From Bathynomus jamesi (lineage: Eukaryota > Arthropoda > Malacostraca > Isopoda > Cirolanidae), in assembly GCA_023014485.1 (NCBI GenBank), contig JAJOZX010002714.1, forward strand, positions 1 to 64,000: a DNA stretch of 64,000 bases, read 5' to 3'. Below the pieces are notes generated by a model that saw nothing but the letters and a program-made list of their open reading frames with translations, was not told the origin of the DNA and searched no databases. This document shows positions 54,946-64,000 of the stretch, one piece after another (position 1 is the stretch's first letter; each line of letters begins with the position of its first letter). The position numbers were made by a program, and so were the translations under genes.

Positions 54946-57432
54946 ATGGCATTAAGCAAGGAGCTGAGGGAGCTCCGTGGGCGCACAGTTGATATCTCAG
55001 AACCTCCACGTACTGTCCACAGGCAGGTGTCAACTGGGCCATCTACCAGATCTCTCACTGAAACTTTCCTGGTTGGATACCCTTCAGCTTTTATCAGTGG
55101 TTCCCAGCTTCCCACCAACAGACAGGCGTTCCAGTATTTCCTTAATCTTCAGAATTTACCGGAAAATGCAGGGAAGCCCATGGTTCAAGACCTTGCATAT
55201 GAAACAGTTGAATCTATCATCCCATTCTGGCAGATGGCTAGGATCAAGACAATGACCAAGTACAACGCAATGAAGCTCTTCATGAAACTACATGAGAAAC
55301 ATCGTGCTCTGGTGAAAAGCAAAGGAAGAGCAAGTAACCCTGGAGGAAAAAGAGGAGCATTTGTGCTGGAATTAGGCAGCCTGTTCGATATAGGAGCTCC
55401 AGATGCAATCCAGGAAATACAGAACAACAGACTGTTATCCAGAGAGAAGAAAGATGAGGATATCAGGTTCTACGAAGACCAAAAGACTGAGAGGAAAGGT
55501 CATATGTCTGGTCATGACAAGATTTTTGAGACAAGATCCCTGCAGCAAGCAGCGAGGAATGAAAGACTGCAGCATAGACAAGAACAAGGTAAAACTAATT
55601 ACTTTGAACGTTACAAAAAGTTTTAAGTTTTACTCCATTGCGATATTTAGCATGTACTTAACAATTACTGTCTTAACATGTTGTACTATTTTACAGCTGC
55701 AGCAGAACAAGAGGCAGTTGTTCATGTGGATGACATTACCTGGGGTGACTCAACTGACAACGACGCTAACACAGAGGACATGGATTACCATCAGCCTCGT
55801 CCTGGATGTTCTCACCATCAAGACACTGTGACTAGTGTGACTTTGACGTTTCCAAGGAAGGTCATGGAATGTGATGTCATCTGCAATACAGCTGATCGTC
55901 TTGGTTTATCAGACAATCAAGTTACTGCCATGGTTTCTGCCACCTTGAAAGCTGGAGGGGCTGATCTGGATAACTTCGTCATCTCAACCTCAACAACACG
56001 TCGCAACAGAATGCTGTCCAGGTATAATATCAGCCAGAGTCACATGTCCAAGTTTTGTGAAAAACCCCCACAGTACGCTGCCTTACACTGGGATGGAAAG
56101 TTGCTCAAAGATGTCTTGGGCAGTGAACCTGGAAGTACCTCATCGACTTTAGCTGTGCTAGTGTCTGGTCCACCTTCATACACTGAAGGAAAGTTATTGG
56201 GAGTACCTGTCATCGACAATTCTTCTGGCACAGCTCAGGCTGAGGCTTCAATGGATTTACTGGAGACATGGGAACTTACGGATAATGTTACTGCCCTTGT
56301 TTTTGACACTACATCCAATAACAGTGGAGTTCACAGAGGAGCTGCCAAACTGCTAGAGAAAATGCTGAACAAAAAGGTGTTTTATCTGGCCTGTCGACAT
56401 CACATCCTGGAAATCCTAGTAGGAGCAGTTTGGGAGAAGCTGTTTGGGAAGGTGAAGGGGCCAGATAATCCCTGGTTTGAGCATCTGAAGGATGTTTGGA
56501 CGGACTTGTCCAAGGAAAACCCAAAGATGCTGGCTATCAACAGCAAATGGCTGAAGGAAAAGAAGAAGAACAGTGAAGAAATACTCCAAGACATTCTAAC
56601 AGCAGAAAGGCTTCCAAGAGCCGACTACAGGGAAATGGCTGAACTGACAGTCATTGTTCTTGGAGGAACGCCTCCTCGAGGTATTCACTGGAGTCGACCA
56701 GGCGCCATTCATCAGGCCAGATGGATGGCCAGAAACCTGTACTCCATGAAAATGCTGATGTTTGCAGATCAACTTGAGTACGACGAAGACACTGTATCAA
56801 AGCTGGAAAGACTCAACACCTTCCTTGCGCTGTTCTACACTCCTGTATGGATGATGTCAATGTCTGCTGCAGATGCTCCCGTGAATGATCTAAGTCTAAT
56901 CCAGGACATGTTGAAGTACAAGAAAACTGACCCAGAGCTTGCTGATGCAGTACTTAATAAGATGGAAAACCACAAATGGTACCTGACGCAGGAAGTCGTG
57001 CCATTTGCCCTGTTCAGCAGTAGATTGAGTGACACATTGAAGCACGACATTGCTGCCCAGTTACATGCCACTGAGAAGCCAGACAGCTTCAGAACAGGAA
57101 AGCCTCTATTCCAGAGTGTCACAGCTAAGACCACCCTGGTTGATCTCATTGGCCCAGAATCACATTTCCTGCTGGACACACTGAACATTGGATCCGAGTG
57201 GCTTCTGGAACCTGTCACGTCTTGGCCACAGAATGAGGACTACAGAAAAGCGTTGGACTATGTTAAGAATCTGAAAGCGGTGAATGACATTGCTGAACGT
57301 GGTGTCAAGATGATGAGCGACTTTGCAAATGTCATAACAACAGATGCCAAGCAAAGGGACTATCTCCTTCAAGCTGTGGAGTTCAACAGACGCCGCTTTG
57401 ACAGCTTCAAGAAACAAACTCTCAACAACTGA
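54946..57432 (+). CDS. divergent hAT-like transposase, copy C (two exons)
   Basis: Exons 54946-55588 and 55697-57432 join across a 108-bp intron with GT...AG ends (donor AACAAGGTAAAA, acceptor TATTTTACAG) to give 792 residues. The frame is also open upstream to an acceptor at 54887-54888 (CATTTTTCAG), so another 5' exon may exist. Residues 1-210 are basic with a charged helical stretch (E-D-I-R-F-Y-E-D-Q-K-T-E-R near 180). 215-260 is acidic. D347 (L-H-W-D-G-K) and D418 (V-F-D-T-T-S-N-N-S-G) are probable first and second catalytic Asp. C447-R-H-H450 is the hAT CxxH. R556-W557 (H-Q-A-R-W-M-A-R) is an RW pair like that in the hAT insertion domain. E748 (N-D-I-A-E-R-G) is the probable catalytic Glu, conserved in copies A and B. 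Asp spacing of 71 resembles Hermes-type hATs; the RW position and short C-terminus do not. No BED finger is visible. Confidence 0.75.
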
Positions 57433-57659
57433 CTGTGTAAATGTCATTATGAAATTAATCATCATGTAATGCTTTCACTTCTTGATCGATTAGACTTGTG
57501 ACAAAATGTTAATCTCAAATTTGTGTCATGAATAAGGCGCCTTGTCTGCCTTGAGTGTGAGAAAACGAATTTGTGATATTTCTGAAATCTTTGTATGTAC
57601 CAATGTGCCATTTCTTGTTCCAAGACTATCATAATTGTATAAGTTAGAAAGAGGATTAA
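57433..57659 (+). other. 3' region of the copy C gene
   Basis: AT-rich untranslated stretch between the stop and the right inverted terminus. No canonical AATAAA is obvious before the terminus; GATTAAA at 57653-57659 could serve. Confidence 0.4.
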
Positions 57660-57923
57660 AACACTTTAATTTGGTGCCTATTTTGTTGCTCTATCTTGTT
57701 TAGATAAAATGTTTAGCGCAAAACATGATTCAAGGGACCCCGGAACTGGTGCTTTTGGCCGATTTCAAGGCAGAAAATTTAAGTTCCATGCGGCAATGCT
57801 TCCCAACAACCTAGGTCAAAATGGTTGTGATTTTCGGCCTTTTCAGGTCAAAAAGCATGGAAAAAGTACAGAAACCTATGAAAATAAGAAAAAGTTGATT
57901 TTTGAACAGGGCTAAAATCACCT

Positions 57924-58208
57924 GCGTATAAGGATGGAGTCAAGAACCTCCTTGATGCCTTCAAAGAAATGGAGTGTCGAATGTCGTTAAAAATTCACTT
58001 CCTGCATTCCCACTTAGACTTCTTTCCTGAAAACCTTGGTGCAGTGAGTGACGAGCAAGGAGCGCGCTTCCATCAAGATATTCAGATGATGGAGAAGCGC
58101 TACCAAGGATATTGGAATGAAAGCATGATGGCGGACCATTGTTGGATGCTGTATCGTGACAATCCAAGCCAAATTTACAAAAGGAAATCACACTCACAGC
58201 GCTTTTAA
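57924..58208 (+). pseudogene. CACTA-like transposase, last 94 residues
   Basis: Continues the frame of 53165-54547 after the target duplication (A-Y-K-D-G-V-K) and ends at TAA 58206-58208. Contains F-L-H-S-H-L-D-F-F-P-E-N-L-G and S-D-E-Q-G-A-R-F-H-Q-D-I, which probably carries the third acidic catalytic residue and an HxH feature. The insertion thus separates the two Asp from the Glu. No stop or frameshift is seen in either piece. Confidence 0.65.
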
Positions 58209-58555
58209 TAAAATAATGTATATATTCTTTATTTATAAGTACATTGAATAAGGTATATGATGTATTTGTTGTTTAGCATTCCTAAGTGCGACCTATACAT
58301 CCATAAATTTTCTTATAGCAATATCAAAAACTTAAAAATATCAAAACCAATGTATCTATATAACTATACGTGCTAGAAAAGAAATAAAACCAGATTCGGA
58401 ATCAGCGCGAAAGATGCATTAAGAAAAGTGTGATCATGTTTGTGATGAGAAAAAAAGTTTCATTTTGTTGGCCAGTGTTATTATTATGACGACGACGACA
58501 AAAGAAACCGCGAGTCTCAACCTCGCATCGCAAAACCCCGCAACAGATCGGACAG

Positions 58556-58745
58556 TAAGGCTGGCCGCACGTAAGATCATCTCGCAACTCAGAACTCGAG
58601 TCGCGTATGATTTTACAGCGACAGAATGGGAGCCCAGCACACTGAAGCGACCGCGACGCGATTCCCAGCTCCCATTCTATCAATGTAAAAACAAACGCAA
58701 TTCGAGTCATGAGTCGCGAGATGATTCCGCGCGCGGCCGGCCTAA
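58556..58745. mobile_element. GGCCGGC-type MITE, 190 bp
   Basis: Ends TAAGGCTGGCCGCACG and CGCGGCCGGCCTAA-like, with ~50-bp arms containing ATCATCTCGC and CAGCTCCCATTCT blocks. A shortened relative is at 425-471. Confidence 0.55.
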
Positions 58746-58749
58746 GTAG

Positions 58750-60000
58750 TACACATAATTACGTCAATTACTTTAATAAATTCCAATGAATTTTTAAAGT
58801 AAATTTAATTTTCATTTCCACCACTCTAAAAACTACTTTTACCTAACTTGATTTCAACCGAGTTCCTACCCATTAAACAGATGACATCATTTGTTGGGTA
58901 ATTTCGAAAATAAATCAAAAGATTCCTTATTTTGAAAACTACTAAAGAAGTGATCTTAAATACTTAAAATGAGTACGAGTTTATTAGAGGCAAAGTCGTG
59001 TCAACTAAATAGTTTTAAAAGAGATCACTTAACCAATTTTTCTACCTTCCCATCGTTCGTATTAACGGACAAATCCTTCGAGGAACGTCCAATCTGCCCA
59101 AAGTCTCGAGTCTCGTCCACGGTCTCATTTCTTTTTGACGTTTAAAAAAAAAAAAAAAAAAAGCGTGAAAACGTTAACGTCGAAATCCACTTCCAGCCAA
59201 GCTCTGGAAACGACTCCAATTGAGAAACCAATTTTGATTTGAAAACTGTGTCCATGCACGGAGGGGCCGTTTGTCCCCCCCCCCGAGGCATAGGAAGAGG
59301 AGGCGAGAGGATGTGAGAGGTGAGAGCGCTCACTCACTCGCCGCTTCCTTCCGCAAAATCTTGTACGCTAATTTCTGTGTAGGTGGTGGTTTAATGTGGA
59401 GGGAAGACGGATGGAAAATGGGGGATTTACGTTATACAATTAGGTGGGGAGGGGGAGGTTGCAACCCTCCCCGCCTATTAATAAATCTCTATAAAAATTG
59501 CCTTCCCCATTAATGGAATGGTTGGCGTTATATAAATACAATGGCTGACAAAAGCTTTCCACGCATAGAATAGTTTAAAAAAAAAAAAAATGATGGAGCT
59601 GCATCTGCCTTTGCAAACACAATCATTGTCTTTGAAGTTTGTGGCGGGATGGGGGTGGAAAGAAGCAACTTGATGGTGCACGCCCCATTCCCCCTTTCCA
59701 AATACAAAACTGAGACGAGTTGAAAAGGAGGAGGAGGAGGAGGAGGAGGGAGGAGGAATTTAGGTCAGGTAAGCGACTTAATAATCATTATATTACAACG
59801 TAAACACTATCATTAAAATAATTATCCATTTATCAATACAACTAAGATTTATTACTTCAATCTTAGATCACAGGATGATAGCGTTTAAAAAAATTATTAT
59901 TATTATTACAAGTTATAACTCGGCAAAAACATTCACTAAAATACATAGAAATTAACGCATTTCCTACTTTACAAACATTTTTAAAAATGAAAATCTAAAA
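58750..60000. other. no gene seen
   Basis: A-runs at 59143-59161 and 59576-59590, C-run near 59275, G-rich GGAGG repeats near 59730. Frames are low complexity. Confidence 0.45.
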
Positions 60001-60004
60001 AAAC

Positions 60005-60065
60005 ACCAGATACATTTGCATTAAAAATGCACAGTTCAATGGTGCTTGACTTTTGGCCCACCCTG
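60005..60065. mobile_element. single mariner terminus
   Basis: CTTGACTTTTGGCCCACCCTG before TG/TA repeats resembles the right end of the 47819-48576 element. No partner terminus found. Confidence 0.35.
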
Positions 60066-60069
60066 TGTA

Positions 60070-60083
60070 TGTATATGTATGTA

Positions 60084-60141
<58 letters not shown>
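60070..60141. repeat. (TATG)/(TA)n microsatellite
   Basis: About 70 bp. Confidence 0.8.
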
Positions 60142-60144
<3 letters not shown>

Positions 60145-60145
<1 letters not shown>

Positions 60146-60978
60146 TAAATGGTACTCCGGTACGAGACGACGACCACCACCAACTATCCTCTCCAAAAAC
60201 CGGTGATACAAATCCTGCATTGAATAGCCTCTCTCTATAAAAAATCTTAATGAACAATTGTCTCAACCAATTTCATTCATTCATTTATTTATTTTGCAAA
60301 TAACTAAAACCAAAACAATAAAAAAAATGATCTTATTTGAAAAGCCATTAAAAAACTTTTTGAAAGTCATTACAAGACAATAAAAAGGAGGGGAAAAAAG
60401 GGGAGGGTTAAAAAAAAAACCCTCTTCACATTGCATTCCATTCCACTGGGATTCGAAGCAACGACTCAGAAAGACAAAAGCATTGTTTGAAATTCGCGTC
60501 CAAAGAAACAAAAGATTGGGGGGGGGGAAGAGAGGGGAGAATTCCCCTTAAATAACGAGTCGGCCGCAATCCCACCGCCATTTTCACTTAATTAAACTTA
60601 ATAATTTAATATGGGCACCGCGTCATAAAAGGAAGGAAAACTTTCTACTACCCAGATCGGATTCACCTCCAAAAATTGCCACGAGAGAGAAAAAAGGGAC
60701 AGAAAAAAGGGACAGAAAAACGGGGATGGGACAGAAAAAAGGGGATGGGACAGAAAAAAGGGGATGGGACAGAGAGAACTTATAAGAGAATCTCAAATTA
60801 AAAAGTTAAAAAAAGAACAAAGGAAAAGAAAAGAGGGGAATATAAAAGCGAGGGGAAGGGCGAAAGAGAGAAAGGAAGGGGAATTCGGTGGCAACGAGAA
60901 AGAGAAAAAATCCGAGACAGAAATTTGTCGCCGATTATCGACTGAATTGGCGTCTCATTCCAGCCTTGCAAAATACAC

Positions 60979-61030
<52 letters not shown>

Positions 61031-61155
61031 TAAGCACAATAAACAATATTCAAATACGAAACATTAGTACAAAAACATTTGCCTCAAACGATGAATAGAT
61101 CACATACCGCAAACATGACACCGGTAACTCAAATTATCATATACCATACCAATTA

Positions 61156-61205
<50 letters not shown>

Positions 61206-62350
61206 TTAATGCTTATATACATAAAATAAAATATAGCAATGCCTAATCTGATAATCAATACATGGTCTCCGTGCGACGAAACGTAAAGAAACGTCAAACG
61301 CCTGAATTGGGAACAGAATTAAAGCAAAAATTTATTCCATGAATTACACAGCAATAAATTTAAGGAGAAATTGGGGACCAACCCATGATTTCTTCTTCCC
61401 TATCATTTATGGGCAAAAATTTAAAATGATCCCCCCCCCCCCCCCTCCAAGAAAAATGGATCTAAAAAATTAATAAAATTCTAAATAGTCAAAATACTTT
61501 CAGAAATGGCGTGTAGTACGGCGGTTTTTTGTAGTGAAGAAAGAAAATATTAAAACGACTTTTTCCATCCTGGGCTCGTGGTTCGCGGGACGAGTTACGT
61601 ATGCCAATATACTCGAGTTATACGTGTCAAAATCTACTTAAAAAAAAAAAAAAAACCAAAGCGTTTGGTACTTATAAATTTGTTTAATTTACCGAGTTAA
61701 AATAAAAAATAAATAAAAACGTTCCCCACTGCTGATAGAAGTCCACGCTAGAAGGTACCTTTGCTACGACAATCTGTAGACAATCAGGACCAAATACTGA
61801 TAAATATTGTTATATAATGAAGTTAATCTGACTTTAATAATAAATCAATTATAAGTATTAAAACATAGGGAACAACTTCGACTCTAAATGCTAAATTGAT
61901 ATTCCCATATCAATTTAATTTCATTGACAAATGACTTATTGAAAACCTCCAAAATCTAATTGTCTCAATCATCATCTCGCATTGAGAATAGAGGGAAAGG
62001 GGGGAAAGGGAAGGGAGGAAGGGACGGAAGAGAAACACGATACAAACGGAGAATCTAACTCCCTTCTAACAGGCAAGGCGAGGCCAGATGGAGATGGGGA
62101 CTCGGGGGAATGGGGTGCTATTGTATACTGCAACTAGTTCCATTTTTCGAATAAAACGAGTCTTCCAAAGTATATACATATATATTTTACACAGGAGGGA
62201 GGGATCACAAAAGTAAATAGACAATAGACACCATAATGAGTGTCTTCAAGAGCAAATGGCAAAGCTCATCATTTTCCTTTTAGTTTTTTCCCTTCTACTC
62301 CAGTTGGAGTGTTTCTTACTTCCGAGGTTAAACCTTAACCCCTAATGAAT
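60145..62350. other. gene-poor tail with microsatellites
   Basis: GGGACAGAAAAAAGGGGATG-type short tandem repeats at 60690-60775, (CA)n at 60980-61028, (TA)n at 61159-61202, C-run at 61430-61446. No gene supported. Confidence 0.5.
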
Positions 62351-62352
62351 TT

Positions 62353-64000
62353 TTAGGTACAGCCTAGTACTTGGCGTAAAATAGAGGAGCTGTATCGTTG
62401 TATCTCCCCCACAATTTCTCCAGATTTTATACTTATGGGCAGTTGGTCAAGGAACTCCACTGTAGATTTCTTTACCGCCCCTGTCGCCCCCACCACTATT
62501 GGGATGGTCTCAGGTTCTACATTCCACATTCTCCGTATTTCATGTTTGAGTCTCTGGTACTTTAAGACCTTTTCCCTTTCATAGTTAGCCACATTCCAGT
62601 CCGCTGGGACTCCTACTTCCACCAAGAGGCATTTGTTACCCTCCTCCTCTCTCACTACTATGTCTGGCCTGCATCCTGATACCCTGATGTCAGTTGGTAT
62701 CTCGTGATCATACAGAAGCAGCACTTTGTCATTGTCTTCTATTCCTTGTGGAATATGTTTCCCAATGCTTTTCTGTTTCTAGCCTTATTTCATATTTCTT
62801 ACACAACTTGAAGTATATTAGCTTGCAGACTGCATTGTGTCTGTCTGTGTAGTTTCCTCTGTGTAGGAGTATTTCGCATCCAGATACTATGTCACTCACA
62901 GTCTCTGGGCTCTTTGAGCACAGTCTGCACATCTCAGTTTCATTTCTACCCTCAATATTTCTTTTGAACCAGTTTGTCCGTAGTGCCTGGTATCGTGCTG
63001 CCACCACCAGCCGTTCATCTTCTGGTCTCAGTGCACCTCTTACCAGGAACTCCACAGTTTTATCCCTCTCTACGTATGCTCTGTTTAGCACGTCCTCTTT
63101 GTATACTTTGCTGAATTTGTGTTCTTCCCAGTTCTCCTTTTCCTCTGATCTTTTCTTGATATACCTTCTTTTGATGGTGCTTATCTTTTCCATGAGAGGT
63201 TTATTTGCAATGTCTTCAAGCTGTTCAGGTCCTATGCCGGCGCCCACTAGATAATCATTTGCCTTCTTTGAAAGTGATGTTGTTTGAGGCTTTTCACGTT
63301 CATGGTCTCTTACAAATCTGACTAGCCTTGCTTCTCCTTCCTTTATGTACTGTGCTAATCCTATTGTTGTGGCTTTGTGCACTTCGTCTATTAGCGCAAG
63401 CCCTAATCCACCGACCCTCCTTGGCAGGTATATAGCCTTGGTGTGCATTGGTTTTTATATAACTATACGACAGTACAGGTACTGCCAATAAGTTTATGGA
63501 TAGGATCTTATTTTCACTGTTTAGGCGAGATTTTAGGATTAGTTTTATCCTTTTTGAATATTCTTTCCCGCAGTCTTTCTTTCATAATGTCATTTTCCAT
63601 CTTTACAGATTTCTCCATCCCCAGATATTTATATGTAGCCTCTTGCTCTAGTTCTTCTATCACGATATTGTCCACCCTGATGTTTTCTGATTCACACCTT
63701 TTGCCTTTCCTTTGTGTGACAGTGGCACATTTCTCAAGCCCAAACTCCATCTGGATGTCATCTGAGAACTTTTTTACCTCCCTGATCTCTTCTGTTAGCT
63801 CGTTTTTGTTTGGGGCGTACAGTTTTAGGTCGTCCATGTAAAATAAGTGAGATATTTTTGGGCTGCTCTTTTCCTTTGGTCTCATCATGTAGCCTTTGTT
63901 TAGGTTATTTATTAGTTGGCTAAGTGGGTTTAGTACCAGTACAAACAAAAGAGGGGATATTGAATCACCCTGGTAGATCCCTCTCTTGATTCTCTCACTG
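62353..64000 (-). pseudogene. LINE with restriction-like endonuclease, 5' end beyond window
   Basis: Minus strand, read from the window edge. Y-Q-G-D-S-I-S-P-L-L-F-V-L (about 63985-63945) and L-F-Y-M-D-D-L-K-L-Y-A (about 63850-63820) are reverse-transcriptase palm motifs, the second with the catalytic DD. Y-K-Y-L-G-M follows near 63640. After a stop near 63514, M-H-T-K-A-I (63448) begins the next segment. It contains a Cys-His cluster, C-R-L-C then H then C (about 62925-62870), and R-N-Y-T-D-R-H-N-A. After a frameshift near 62730 come R-P-D-I-V-V-R and L-V-E-V-G-V-P-A-D-W-N-V, the PD-(D/E)XK-like catalytic core of the R2/R4-type endonuclease that nicks the target. Layout RT, CCHC, endonuclease fits the R4/Dong-type clade. 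Broken by at least two lesions. Confidence 0.75.

Larger units (their letters stand above)
54548..57914 (+). mobile_element. hAT-like element copy C, intact, long inverted termini
   Basis: 3367 bp. Left terminus TAGGCCTGTTCAAAAATCAA, right terminus the inverse with one change. Inverted similarity continues about 250 bp (about 54548-54800 against 57660-57914), including CGGGGTCCCTTGAAT and GATAGAGCAACAAA. Such long termini are unusual for hAT elements. One two-exon gene lies inside. A (TAA)n stretch at 54815-54870 separates the left terminus from the gene. Confidence 0.85.
52753..58477 (+). mobile_element. CACTA/EnSpm-like DNA transposon (split by copy C)
   Basis: Left end CACTGGTCAACAAA, right end the inverse TTTTGTTGGCCAGTG, each followed by TTTTT-rich sequence and CATCA. 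TTA lies directly outside both ends, consistent with the 2-3 bp duplications of the CACTA/EnSpm superfamily. It encodes one DDE-like protein in two pieces, separated by the 3.4-kb element at 54548-57914. Without that insertion it would be about 2.35 kb. Confidence 0.65.

Overview
The window is eukaryotic nuclear DNA, most likely from an arthropod (crustacean or chelicerate rather than anything more exact). It is AT-rich and has canonical spliceosomal introns, tRNA-derived SINEs, many Tc1/mariner elements, a Penelope-like element, and very dense (TA)n and (GT)n microsatellites. I see no rRNA or functional tRNA gene, no CRISPR array, no bacterial-type operon and no host gene that I can name. Almost everything with coding character is a transposable element or its remnant.

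Layout. 0-12 kb: fold-back MITEs (one with an 8-bp target duplication), a dimeric tRNA SINE, a tandem plus inverted cluster of a second tRNA SINE, a rearranged Tc1 element (6553-7880), mariner MITEs and microsatellites. 13-21 kb: two decayed copies (A and B) of a divergent hAT-like transposase family. Copy A follows a ~700-bp palindrome centred on (TA)n and carries a mariner insertion. Copy B keeps its own inverted termini. 21-24.2 kb: a Tc1 remnant, then a Penelope-like element (reverse transcriptase plus GIY-YIG) with hammerhead-ribozyme cores in both inverted ends and a hAT-like MITE inserted in its coding region. 24.5-25.2 kb: a GC-rich island with an unrecognised coding-like frame. 27-40 kb: mariner elements, fold-back elements and a filled/empty insertion-site pair. 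40.9-42.1 kb: a 1.2-kb purine-only minisatellite. 43.3-44.6 kb: a hAT remnant with GGATGC arrays. 46.5-48.6 kb: SINE and mariner copies.

The centrepiece is 52.75-58.48 kb. A CACTA/EnSpm-like element (CACTGG termini, TTA target duplication) encodes a 555-residue DDE-type protein that was open until a second transposon (54548-57914) inserted in it. That second element is the intact copy C of the family seen at 13-21 kb. It has ~250-bp inverted termini, an 8-9 bp target duplication, and a two-exon 792-residue protein with D, D, CxxH, RW and E signatures in hAT-like order. Both frames are open, so the nesting looks recent. The window ends at 62.35-64 kb in a minus-strand LINE with a restriction-like endonuclease that continues past the edge.

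The elements therefore form a nested record: mariner inside copy A, hAT MITE inside Penelope, copy C inside the CACTA-like element. Many insertions sit in or beside (TA)n tracts. For Tc1/mariner that fits the known TA target preference, but fold-back families there need another explanation, such as TA-mediated inverted duplication.
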